Under the pieces are notes generated by a model. It had not been told where the DNA came from, did no database searches, and saw only the letters and a list, made by a program, of their open reading frames with translations. Shown piece after piece: positions 1 to 7,186 of a stretch of 26,845 nt of DNA; position 1 is the stretch's first letter, and every line of letters starts with the position of its first letter. The stretch comes from an uncultured Clostridia bacterium (GTDB taxonomy: Bacteria > Bacillota > Clostridia > Christensenellales > UBA1242), in assembly GCA_934747805.1 (NCBI GenBank), contig CAKVHC010000013.1, forward strand, positions 1-26,845, written 5' to 3'. The position numbers and the translations under genes are program-made.

Positions 1-47
1 GTATTGGACTTGACTGTGTTGGCAAAGTCAACAGTCAAGTCCAATAC
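1..47. repeat. Perfect 17-bp inverted repeat at the window edge
   Basis: Bases 1-17 (GTATTGGACTTGACTGT) are the exact reverse complement of bases 31-47, with a 13-base loop (18-30). It lies inside the substrate-binding protein gene and begins at base 1. It may be a contig-end foldback rather than a biological hairpin. Confidence 0.9.
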
Positions 48-551
48 AGTGTCAACGTTTTCGCCAAGGCTAGCACCAGGCTTCAAACCTGCTTGTTTAA
101 GAGCATATTCAAGTGACATTGCAGGCAGTCCGGCTTTACGTCCACCGATGATTGACTTGCCCTTTAAGTCTGCCCAATTGAAGTTGTCTTCAGCGGTTCG
201 ACCCATGAGGAATGACCCATCGCAAGCAGTTAGTTGTGCAAAGACCTTAGGAATTTTGTTCGCATTGCGGTTGTGAATGTAAACAACGGCTTCAGGACCA
301 AGCAAGCCAATGTCCGCTTCGTCACTGATTAATGCAGTCATTACAGCATCACTACCATTAGCAATATCGAATGTCATATTTATGCCTTCATCCTTGAAAT
401 AGTCCATATTGTATGCAATGTAGAGTGGGGCATAGAATACGCTTCGTGTGACTTCGCTGATACGTATTGTATTGTTGTCGTGTGTGCAGGCAACAGCGAA
501 CGTGGAAACAAAAGTCAGCACTGCTGCCAACAAAAATTTAAATTTTTTCAT
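1..551 (-). CDS. ABC transporter substrate-binding lipoprotein, NMT1/SsuA-like (partial, 3' end outside window)
   Basis: Minus-strand gene starting at the ATG at 551-549, preceded by a good ribosome site (AAAGGAG), and running off the left edge. About 183 residues are visible. The N-terminus is a lipoprotein-type signal: MKKFKFLLAAVLTF, then AVAC with Cys at residue 22. Next comes the start of a periplasmic-binding-protein fold of the NMT1/THI5/SsuA type: an APLYIAYNMDYFKDEGI segment (residues ~42-58), SDAVMTALISDEADIGLLGPE (~67-87), and GKSIIGGRKAGLPAMSLEYAL (~130-150). Such proteins capture nitrate, sulfonate, taurine or thiamine-precursor ligands for an ABC importer; the ligand here cannot be told. 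The last ~6 codons (positions 1-17) are an exact reverse complement of 31-47 and do not continue the family pattern, so the edge may be artefactual. Confidence 0.85.
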   Translation of the reverse strand, partial: MKKFKFLLAAVLTFVSTFAVACTHDNNTIRISEVTRSVFYAPLYIAYNMDYFKDEGINMTFDIANGSDAVMTALISDEADIGLLGPEAVVYIHNRNANKIPKVFAQLTACDGSFLMGRTAEDNFNWADLKGKSIIGGRKAGLPAMSLEYALKQAGLKPGASLGENVDTVLDLTVDFANTVKSN

Positions 552-576
552 ACTTCTCCTTTTAAGTACACAATGC

Positions 577-606
577 ATTTTATTACTCAATCTCAAAAAT
601 TGTGAA
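577..606 (-). promoter_or_regulatory. Possible promoter of the substrate-binding protein gene
   Basis: On the minus strand TTCACA (606-601) is followed after 18 bases by TAAAAT (582-577). This gives a start about 20 nt before the AAAGGAG ribosome site. The -35 match is modest. Confidence 0.35.
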
Positions 607-623
607 AAAGTGCCGTCCTTCCT

Positions 624-651
624 TTGACAAAACCCGCTCATTTGATATAAT
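624..651 (+). promoter_or_regulatory. Sigma-A-type promoter for the 662-4741 operon
   Basis: TTGACA (624-629), 16-base spacer, perfect TATAAT (646-651). The predicted start near 658 leaves only about 4 nt before the ATG at 662, so the first gene is probably read from a nearly leaderless mRNA. Confidence 0.75.
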
Positions 652-661
652 AAAACTAATT

Positions 662-1189
662 ATGAATTATTCTAAAAAATATTTACGTTTCTTATTTGCA
701 CTGCAGATGGCACTCCTGCCAATGATAATTTTTGGGCACTTGATGTTTGATAAAGTGTTGCCTTTGCTATTTTTTGTGGGAATGGTTGGTGCTCGCCTTT
801 GGAGTTTGGCATTTGTTAACAAATTGGACAAGCAAGACTGTGTTTTGATGGCGATTTCCGACTTTGTCAACATAACTTTTTGTGGCATTTACATAGTGGT
901 AGTCAAAGATTTCAGTTTGGCATTCAGCCTTGTGGTTATGCTCTTGAATGCTGCAATCTTGGTGCTTCAGATATTGCAATTCAACAAGCCACGCACCGAT
1001 TTTATGATTGCAATGGAATTTAGTTTTAAATTCTTTGTGTATGGTGCACTGTTGCTTGCATTTATTCCAGCAGACTTGACATTTTGGGTAAAAGCGAGTA
1101 TGCTTTCAGCAAGCATAGTAGGTGTGGTAGCACTTGGATTCAAGTTGTACTATTACTTGCGTGAAAAAACTGGTAAAAAGAAATATTAA
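662..1189 (+). CDS. Multi-pass membrane protein of unknown function (175 aa)
   Basis: I do not recognise a family. The 175 residues are almost wholly hydrophobic, with about six predicted membrane helices (roughly 10-28, 31-52, 60-81, 84-106, 118-137, 143-164) and a basic C-terminal tail ending LREKTGKKKY. An upstream in-frame GTG at 602 would add 20 residues, but it lies upstream of the promoter at 624-651, so the ATG at 662 is chosen. No Shine-Dalgarno sequence precedes it; the -10 box ends 10 nt upstream. It heads an apparent operon with a second small membrane protein, valS, ruvX and a DUF1292 gene. Existence as a gene is fairly sure; the function is unknown. Confidence 0.75.
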   Translation: MNYSKKYLRFLFALQMALLPMIIFGHLMFDKVLPLLFFVGMVGARLWSLAFVNKLDKQDCVLMAISDFVNITFCGIYIVVVKDFSLAFSLVVMLLNAAILVLQILQFNKPRTDFMIAMEFSFKFFVYGALLLAFIPADLTFWVKASMLSASIVGVVALGFKLYYYLREKTGKKKY

Positions 1190-1202
1190 TAAGGGGTAAA
1201 TT

Positions 1203-1436
1203 ATGAGTAAAATATTGGGTGTTACATTAGTAGAGTTTTTGCAAAGACCTAACGTCTTGGTAGCCATTTTCTTGGCAGTGTTTGGCATCGCTTTGGCGAT
1301 TTTGTCACGTAGAATTACTAGGTCTGTGCGTAAAACGAAAAACATCGCCGACAACGACGGACTTTTAGTTGGTTTGAAAATAACTGGACTAGTTATGATT
1401 TTGATTGGACTAATTTTGATGATTATTCCATTTTAG
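1203..1436 (+). CDS. Small two-helix membrane protein of unknown function (77 aa)
   Basis: The start at ATG 1203 is set by an AAGGGG ribosome site 6-7 nt upstream, 13 nt after the preceding gene. The 77-residue product has two hydrophobic segments (about 19-36 and 55-76). They flank a basic loop (SRRITRSVRKTKN) that should face the cytoplasm by the positive-inside rule. It ends 10 nt before valS, whose GGAG ribosome site overlaps its end, so it is surely cotranscribed with valS. No family is recognised; it may form a unit with the membrane protein just upstream. Confidence 0.75.
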   Translation: MSKILGVTLVEFLQRPNVLVAIFLAVFGIALAILSRRITRSVRKTKNIADNDGLLVGLKITGLVMILIGLILMIIPF

Positions 1437-1446
1437 GAGATTTTAA

Positions 1447-4032
1447 ATGCTAGATAAGACTTTCAATCCCGCTTCTTTCGAGCGGGATATTTATAAAAAT
1501 TGGTTAGAAAAAGGCTATTTTAAAGCAAAGGTAGACAAGACTAAAAAACCTTTTTGCATTATTATGCCACCACCAAACATCACATCACGTTTGCATATTG
1601 GACATGCCTTTAACGGCACGCTCGAAGACACGCTGATCCGTTACAAAAAAATGTGTGGCTATGAAACACTTTTGCAGCCTGGAACTGACCATGCCGCCAT
1701 CGCCACTGAGTCAAAGATTGTGACCGAACTTGCCAATCAGGGCATTGCTAAGGAAGACATTGGCCGCAAAGAGTTTTTGAATGTGGCACAAAAATGGTAC
1801 GACAAATACAACGCAATCATTCTTGACCAATTCAAATGTATGGGACTTGCTTGCGATTGGGATAGGTTGGCGTTCACAATGGATGACCACTGTTCTTTGG
1901 CTGTTCGCACTGTGTTTGTCAAAATGTATAATGAAGGGCTCATCTACAAAGGCGACCGTATGACCAATTGGTGTCCGCATTGCATGACAGCATTGAGCGA
2001 CATAGAAGTGGAGCATGAAGACAGCGAAAGCCGTTTGTGGTATATAAAGTATAAGATCGTTGGCACCAACGATTATGTCGAAATTGCCACTACTCGTCCA
2101 GAAACTTTAATCGGTGACACAGCCGTCGCCGTCAATCCAAAAGACAAGCGTTATACAAACATTGTCGGCAAACAAGTCGAACTGCCACTTTGCAATCGCA
2201 CAATTCCAGTTGTGGCAGATATGATGGTGGAAACGGAATTCGGTACAGGTGTGGTCAAGATTACGCCGGCACACGACCCTAACGACTATGAATGTGCACA
2301 AAGACACAATTTGCCAATCATTCAAGTGATTGAGCGTAACGGCAAAATGAGTGCAAATGCTGGCAAATATGCGGGCATGGATAGATTCGAGGCTCGAAAA
2401 GAGATTATAAACGACCTAAAAGATGCTGGATATTTAATAAAAGAAGAGAAATATCGCAATAGCGTCGGCCATTGTTGTCGTTGCGATACGATAGTTGAAC
2501 CTGCTTTCACAAAGCAGTGGTTTGTCAAAATGAAAGACCTTGCACAACCAGCCATTGATTGCGTAAAGTCGGGCGAATTGCAGATTTATCCAACACGTAT
2601 GAAAAAGGTCTATCTAAACTGGATGGAAAACATCCACGATTGGTGTATAAGCCGTCAGCTTTGGAGCGGTCACCAAATTCCAGTTTACACTTGTGAGCAT
2701 TGTCATCACGAGTGGGCAAGCATAGACGAACCTATCGAATGTCCACAATGTCATGGCCATGAGTTCACTCAAGAAAGCGACGTATTGGACACTTGGTTCA
2801 GCTCGGCTTTGTGGCCTATGAGTACACTCGGATTCCCAGACCAACACGAATATTTGGATTATTTCTATCCAACGGACGTCATGATCACTGGTTACGACAT
2901 TATCTTCCATTGGGTAGCACGTATGGTGTTCAGCGGCATTCATAATATGGGAAAAATTCCTTTCAAAAAGGTTTTCTTGAATGGTCTTGTTCGTGACGGA
3001 CAAGGTCGCAAAATGAGCAAGAACCTTGGCAACGGCATTGACCCTGTTGACGTCATCAACCAATACGGCACAGACGCCTTGCGTTTCTCGCTTGTATACA
3101 ACGTGACTTTGGGCTCAGACAGCCGTTATTCAATGAAAAATGCCGAAAATGCTTCGATTTTCTTCAACAAGCTATACAATGCGGGAAAATACGTGCTTTT
3201 GAATATTGAGGGCGCAAAAGTCATAAAAGAAGCCAAATTAAACCTATTTGATAAATGGATTCTGAGTGAACTTAACGACACGATCAGTCAAGTTCATAAA
3301 CGACTTGAGAAGTTGGATATTGGTGCTTACACGACCATAATGTACGATTTCGTTTGGTCGAAATTCTGCGACAAGTATATTGAATTAAACAAGGTTGAGC
3401 CAAATCCTAGCGTGCTGTTGTACGTCTATGATGCTATACTCAAATTGTTGCACCCAATTGCACCATTTATAACGGAAAAAATCTATCAAGAATTGCCTAA
3501 CCACAAAGAGAGCATTTTGCTAGATAGTTTCCCAACTGTGCATAAGATCAACTACACCAAAGATGAACAAAAAATGTGTGAAGACATTTTTGAGATTATC
3601 AAGCTCATTCGTGGCATCCGTGGTGAGAACAAGATAGGCGAGAATATCAAAGTAGACATGGCTGTTGATTTCAAAGACGTGGCTATCATCAAAGATTACG
3701 AATCATATTACAAACGCATGTGCCTAATTAATGAAATCAGTTACACAATCCCTGCGTCGTCAAAAGAGTATTTTGCAAAGACGCTTGTTCAAGGCTCGCT
3801 TTACATCAAGAACCCCAACTATAAGGGTGTCGATGCTTTACGCACACAATATCTTGACAAGATTAAATTCTATCAGGCGGAAATAGACCGCTCAAATCGA
3901 ATGCTGAACAATGCAGGGTTCATCGCAAAAGCTCCAGAGAGTTTGGTTAACTCAGAGCGTGAAAAACTGGCAAAAAATATGGAACTTAAACGCCAACAAG
4001 AAGAACTTTTGGAGAAGTTGAATAATGAATAA
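1447..4032 (+). CDS. valS: Valyl-tRNA synthetase
   Basis: Class I aminoacyl-tRNA synthetase charging tRNA-Val in the cytoplasm, 861 aa, close to the usual ~880. The N-terminus has the family's PPPNIT..LHIGHAF with the HIGH signature (residues ~41-56), then PGTDHAAIAT. The CP1 editing domain follows, with TTRPETLIGDTAVAV (~217). CPHC and the later CEHC/CPQC pair (~417-435) look like zinc knuckles. DVLDTWFSSALWP (~446) and the KMSKNLGN signature (~522) are present. The C-terminal part has the anticodon-binding domain and a lysine/glutamate-rich coiled coil (~800-861) typical of ValRS. A GGAG ribosome site sits before ATG 1447. The 3' end overlaps ruvX by 8 bases. Confidence 0.97.
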   Translation: MLDKTFNPASFERDIYKNWLEKGYFKAKVDKTKKPFCIIMPPPNITSRLHIGHAFNGTLEDTLIRYKKMCGYETLLQPGTDHAAIATESKIVTELANQGIAKEDIGRKEFLNVAQKWYDKYNAIILDQFKCMGLACDWDRLAFTMDDHCSLAVRTVFVKMYNEGLIYKGDRMTNWCPHCMTALSDIEVEHEDSESRLWYIKYKIVGTNDYVEIATTRPETLIGDTAVAVNPKDKRYTNIVGKQVELPLCNRTIPVVADMMVETEFGTGVVKITPAHDPNDYECAQRHNLPIIQVIERNGKMSANAGKYAGMDRFEARKEIINDLKDAGYLIKEEKYRNSVGHCCRCDTIVEPAFTKQWFVKMKDLAQPAIDCVKSGELQIYPTRMKKVYLNWMENIHDWCISRQLWSGHQIPVYTCEHCHHEWASIDEPIECPQCHGHEFTQESDVLDTWFSSALWPMSTLGFPDQHEYLDYFYPTDVMITGYDIIFHWVARMVFSGIHNMGKIPFKKVFLNGLVRDGQGRKMSKNLGNGIDPVDVINQYGTDALRFSLVYNVTLGSDSRYSMKNAENASIFFNKLYNAGKYVLLNIEGAKVIKEAKLNLFDKWILSELNDTISQVHKRLEKLDIGAYTTIMYDFVWSKFCDKYIELNKVEPNPSVLLYVYDAILKLLHPIAPFITEKIYQELPNHKESILLDSFPTVHKINYTKDEQKMCEDIFEIIKLIRGIRGENKIGENIKVDMAVDFKDVAIIKDYESYYKRMCLINEISYTIPASSKEYFAKTLVQGSLYIKNPNYKGVDALRTQYLDKIKFYQAEIDRSNRMLNNAGFIAKAPESLVNSEREKLAKNMELKRQQEELLEKLNNE

Positions 4033-4435
4033 AATTATGGGCATAGATTATGGTGATGCACGAATAGGAGTCGCATTTAGCGACTGGCTACACGTCATCG
4101 CCAATGCTTATGAAGTTTATCACCGACAGGATATGGATGCAGATTTGTCACACTTTGCAGAGTTGATAAAAGAGAATTCTGTTGACCATATTGTTATTGG
4201 TCTGCCACTTAACATGCGAGGCGAGGAACAAGAAATCGCATCCAAAACACGAGCTTTTGCCGCTGCTTTAAAAGAGAAATTTAACTTGCCCATAACTTTT
4301 GTCGATGAACGCTTGACATCTAGTGAAGCAGAAGATATGCTTAAATCAGCAGGTTATGGCTGGCAGGAACGTAAGCAAATGCTGGACGCTGTCAGTGCTC
4401 AAATCATTTTGCAAACTTATTTAGATAGGTTATAA
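4025..4435 (+). CDS. ruvX: RuvX/YqgF family RNase H-fold nuclease (pre-16S rRNA processing)
   Basis: 136 aa, the normal length of YqgF/RuvX proteins, which process the 5' end of 16S rRNA or act as Holliday-junction resolvase-like nucleases. The N-terminal GIDYGDARIGVAFSD carries the first catalytic Asp. IVIGLPLNMRG (~58-68) and VDERLTSSEAE (~97-107) supply the acidic residue and family signature, and the C-terminal DAVSAQIILQTYLD the last catalytic Asp. The ATG at 4025 lies inside the end of valS, with GGAG about 10 nt upstream, implying translational coupling. A DUF1292 gene follows 9 nt later, the usual RuvX neighbour in Firmicutes (yrrK-yrzB). Confidence 0.93.
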   Translation: MNKIMGIDYGDARIGVAFSDWLHVIANAYEVYHRQDMDADLSHFAELIKENSVDHIVIGLPLNMRGEEQEIASKTRAFAAALKEKFNLPITFVDERLTSSEAEDMLKSAGYGWQERKQMLDAVSAQIILQTYLDRL

Positions 4436-4444
4436 GGAGAAAAT

Positions 4445-4741
4445 ATGCAAAAAGTTTCACCGATTGAACAAATTTTAGACCCAAACAACAGTGATAACGT
4501 GGTGCTGTATAATGAGAACGGCAAGCCTATGGAGTTTAGTCAGATTTGCGTGTTAAACGTGAAAGATAAGCCATATTGCATTCTTAGACCTACTGCGAAA
4601 ATCAAAACTATCGCTGATGACCAAGCCATTGCATTCGCCATTGACCTTGAGAACGATATTATTCAGGCAGTAGCCGATGCCAAAATGGTGGACGAAATAT
4701 TTAAGGCGTATGAGAAGCTATATTACGACTCAAAAAAATAA
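4445..4741 (+). CDS. DUF1292 (YrzB-like) protein
   Basis: 98 aa. The segment DNVVLYNENGKPMEFSQI followed by KDKPYCILRPTAKI matches the two-strand pattern of DUF1292/YrzB proteins, which lie next to ruvX in many Firmicutes; their biochemical role is unknown. The C-terminal third (from ~65) is acidic and helical and goes beyond the short core. AAGGAG lies 6 nt upstream of ATG 4445. It is the last gene of the operon; the terminator hairpin starts at its stop codon. Confidence 0.8.
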   Translation: MQKVSPIEQILDPNNSDNVVLYNENGKPMEFSQICVLNVKDKPYCILRPTAKIKTIADDQAIAFAIDLENDIIQAVADAKMVDEIFKAYEKLYYDSKK

Positions 4742-4763
4742 AAGGGCATCAGCCCTTTTTTTT
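4741..4763 (+). terminator. Rho-independent terminator of the valS operon
   Basis: AAAGGGC (4741-4747), loop ATCA, GCCCTTT (4752-4758), then a T run to 4763. The opposite strand also ends in a T-rich run, so it could stop transcription from the right as well. Confidence 0.9.
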
Positions 4764-4807
4764 GTTTCAATCAAAAACTAAATTGAGTTTTTTCTTTGAT
4801 TATTCGT

Positions 4808-4835
4808 TTGACATTCAACAATTTATTCGTATACT
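4808..4835 (+). promoter_or_regulatory. Promoter of the marR-ABC exporter operon, embedded in an operator palindrome
   Basis: TTGACA (4808-4813), 16-base spacer, TATACT (4830-4835). The -10 box forms the centre of the inverted repeat ATTCGTA-TACT-TACGAAT, so a repressor bound there would block RNA polymerase. A second TATACT lies at 4870-4875 in the next repeat copy, with weaker -35 options (TTGTTG or TTGTCA). Confidence 0.65.
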
Positions 4836-4896
4836 TACGAATGAATTGTTGTCAAACCGGATTTATTCGTATACTTACGAATGAATTGTTGTCAAA
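4821..4896. repeat. Two identical 36-bp direct repeats, each with an inverted-repeat operator
   Basis: Bases 4821-4856 and 4861-4896 are identical, separated by CCGG. Each contains ATTCGTA-TACT-TACGAAT (7-bp arms) flanked by AATTGTTGTCAAA. The first copy extends leftward into a larger near-palindrome, because TTTGACA and CAACAATT upstream mirror AATTGTTGTCAAA downstream. Further TACGAAC half-sites lie at 4904-4910 and 4922-4928. The position just before marR suggests MarR binding; this is inference. Confidence 0.9.
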
Positions 4897-4965
4897 TGCA
4901 TGTTACGAACTAAATTGGGTGTACGAACCTAGCAATATCATCAATTGGGTTTGGCAATTATTTAA

Positions 4966-4989
4966 CTGTTGTTAGCTATAAAACAACAG
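4966..4989. promoter_or_regulatory. 8-bp inverted repeat just upstream of the marR ribosome site
   Basis: CTGTTGTT (4966-4973) and AACAACAG (4982-4989) are perfect reverse complements around an 8-base loop. It could be an mRNA hairpin next to the AAGGAG ribosome site (4994-4999) or another operator; the loop and right arm contain TATAAA (4977-4982). Confidence 0.55.
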
Positions 4990-5006
4990 AAATAAGGAGT
5001 GTTTAA

Positions 5007-5471
5007 ATGGAAAAGCATGATATTGGAGCAGAAATCAGGCTGTTGAATCTTATTTTGTCACGTCGTGTGCAAAATGCACCGATACTATCATATTTGGAAA
5101 CAATCACAGGCACAAACGCATATATTATCGGGTATTTGGTAGACAATAAGGATAAAGAAATATATCAAAAAGACATTGAGAATGAGTTCGGCATCACACG
5201 TTCGACTGCATCAAAGGTGTTGAAGCTTATGGAGCAAAAAGGCTTGATTGAAAGGCAGTCAGTCGACCTTGACCGCAGATTGAAAAAGGTGATTGCCACT
5301 CCAAAGAGCGAAGAGATGAGCAAGCAAATCGAGAAAGAGATACGCAATCTAAACGCCACGCTCACACATGGAATTAACAAACAAGATTTGGACACGTTTA
5401 AAAATGTGGCAGAACAGATGCGTGCCAACTTAAAGGAGAGTTTATGTTCAAAAAATTGTCCAAAAGCGTAA
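5007..5471 (+). CDS. MarR-family transcriptional regulator
   Basis: 154 aa, normal for MarR dimeric winged-helix repressors. The DNA-binding core is clear: KDIENEFGITRSTASKVLKL (about residues 55-74, helix-turn-helix), then MEQKGLIERQSVDLDRRLKKV, where the DxRxK wing motif is typical. A long amphipathic helix follows for dimerisation. The tail CSKNCPKA has two Cys residues that could be redox- or metal-responsive, but this is speculative. AAGGAG precedes ATG 5007. Its 3' end overlaps the first ABC gene by 28 bases, so the genes are one operon. The duplicated palindrome upstream is the likely binding site, implying autoregulation and control of the exporter. Confidence 0.93.
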   Translation: MEKHDIGAEIRLLNLILSRRVQNAPILSYLETITGTNAYIIGYLVDNKDKEIYQKDIENEFGITRSTASKVLKLMEQKGLIERQSVDLDRRLKKVIATPKSEEMSKQIEKEIRNLNATLTHGINKQDLDTFKNVAEQMRANLKESLCSKNCPKA

Positions 5472-7186
5472 GGGAGTACAAGCGTCCTGCACTTTTGACA
5501 CCAGTTATGGTTATATTGGAAGTGGGCGTTGAAATCGTCATTCCGCTACTTATGGCAGGGCTTATCGACAAAGGCATTGACAAGGGAAATATGTCGGTGG
5601 TTGCCAAATATGGAGTTGTGCTTTTGATATTGGCACTCGTAGGTCTTTTGCTCGGCTATTTGGCCGGGTGTTTTTCTGCAAAGGCTAGCTGCGGATTTGC
5701 AAGAAACTTGCGTAAAGATATGTTTTACAACATACAAACATTCAGTTTTAGCAATATTGACACGTTCTCTACATCCAGTTTGATCACACGACTTACTACT
5801 GACGTCACCAACGTGCAGATGGCGTTCCAAATGATAATCCGCATGGCAATTCGTGCGCCAATTATGCTTATTTTTAGCTTGACCGTGTGCTTTAATATTA
5901 GCGTCAAATTGTCACTCATTTATCTCGCATGCATGCCAGTGATGATAATAGGGTTGCTCATCATTATGCGACACGCACACCCAATATTTAATCGTGTTTT
6001 CAAAAAATATGACCGACTCAACAATGTCGTGCAAGAAAATGTAAAAGGCATTCGAGTTGTAAAATCGTTTAACCAAGAAGAATACGAAAAAACTAAGTTC
6101 AAGACCATTTCAAATGACGTCTGCACAGATTTTTCCAAAGCTGAGAAGACTCTCGCATGGAATATGCCGCTCGTACAGTTCTGCATGTACGCCTGCATTT
6201 TGCTCATTTCGTGGTTTGGTGCACGCCTAATCGTGTCATCTAGCCAAACAGCACTCACGACTGGTGAACTACTTAGTCTGTTCACATACACCATTCAGAT
6301 TTTGTCGAGCCTTATGATGCTTTCAATGGTGCTTGTAATGATAACCATGAGCAAGGCAAGTGCAAAACGTATTGTGGAAGTGCTGGATACAAAAAGCGAT
6401 ATAACTAACCCAGAAAACCCAGTCACAGCTGTAAAAGACGGAAGCATAGAATTTGACAATGTTGACTTTGTCTACGCCCGCAATGCTGACAAAAAGTGCC
6501 TTGACGACGTCAATCTAAAGATTAATTCAGGTGAAACAGTTGGCATTTTGGGTGCTACTGGTTCGTCAAAGACCACACTCGTGCAACTCATTCCACGCCT
6601 ATACGATGCTACGTCCGGCTCGGTCAAGGTGGGTGGGGTTGATGTAAAAGACTACGACCTAGTCACGCTCCGTGACAGCGTTGCAATGGTTCTGCAAAAG
6701 AACGAACTCTTTAGCGGCTCTATTAAAGACAATCTCCGCTGGGGCAACGAGAACGCTACAGACGAGCAAATGATTCATGCTTGCCAACTAGCACAAGCTG
6801 ACAGTTTTATTGAATCATTCCCAGACAAATATGACACACACATTGAGCAGGGCGGAACAAACGTGTCCGGTGGACAAAAACAGCGTCTGTGCATTGCACG
6901 TGCGCTCCTAAAAGACCCAAAAATAATAATATTGGACGACTCAACCAGTGCAGTCGACACAAAGACGGACGCTCTGATTCGCCAAGCGTTTATGAACAAC
7001 ATACCACACACGACAAAGATAATTATTGCACAACGTGTTTCGTCCGTGATGGATGCGGATAAAATTGTCGTTTTGGACGACGGCAAAATAGTCGCTTGCG
7101 GCAAACACGCTGATCTTATGAAGACGTGCGATATCTATCGTGAAGTGTATGAATCTCAACAAAAGGCAGGTGCAATCAATGACTAA
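5444..7186 (+). CDS. ABC exporter half-transporter, degenerate-site subunit
   Basis: 580 aa: an N-terminal six-helix exporter domain (~15-310) and a C-terminal ATPase domain (~340-575). Walker A reads GATGSSKTT (~369-377), with Ser in place of the Gly before Lys. The signature is VSGGQKQR (~473). Walker B ends ILDDSTSAVD, with Asp where the catalytic Glu normally is, and the switch His is Gln (IIAQRVSS, ~529). This is the pattern of the non-hydrolysing half of heterodimeric exporters such as BmrCD, LmrCD and TM287/288; substrates are usually drugs, lipids or peptides and cannot be told here. AAGGAG precedes ATG 5444, inside the end of marR. It overlaps the next half-transporter by 8 bases. 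Confidence 0.93.
   Translation: MFKKLSKSVREYKRPALLTPVMVILEVGVEIVIPLLMAGLIDKGIDKGNMSVVAKYGVVLLILALVGLLLGYLAGCFSAKASCGFARNLRKDMFYNIQTFSFSNIDTFSTSSLITRLTTDVTNVQMAFQMIIRMAIRAPIMLIFSLTVCFNISVKLSLIYLACMPVMIIGLLIIMRHAHPIFNRVFKKYDRLNNVVQENVKGIRVVKSFNQEEYEKTKFKTISNDVCTDFSKAEKTLAWNMPLVQFCMYACILLISWFGARLIVSSSQTALTTGELLSLFTYTIQILSSLMMLSMVLVMITMSKASAKRIVEVLDTKSDITNPENPVTAVKDGSIEFDNVDFVYARNADKKCLDDVNLKINSGETVGILGATGSSKTTLVQLIPRLYDATSGSVKVGGVDVKDYDLVTLRDSVAMVLQKNELFSGSIKDNLRWGNENATDEQMIHACQLAQADSFIESFPDKYDTHIEQGGTNVSGGQKQRLCIARALLKDPKIIILDDSTSAVDTKTDALIRQAFMNNIPHTTKIIIAQRVSSVMDADKIVVLDDGKIVACGKHADLMKTCDIYREVYESQQKAGAIND

Noticed and set aside
602..661. GTG 602 as start of the first membrane protein
   Set aside because: It lies upstream of a consensus promoter, and its 20 extra residues are charged and have no SD support.
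2614..3063. 149-codon minus-strand ORF inside valS
   Set aside because: It is a shadow of the valS coding frame, without ribosome site or recognisable product.
4821..4896. Two 36-bp repeats considered as a minimal CRISPR array
   Set aside because: Only two copies, separated by 4 bases instead of a spacer, no cas genes, and the repeat holds a promoter -10 box; operator duplication explains it better.
7140..7178. GTG 7140 as start of the second ABC subunit
   Set aside because: Deep overlap with the first subunit; ATG 7179 has AGGCAGG at a normal distance.
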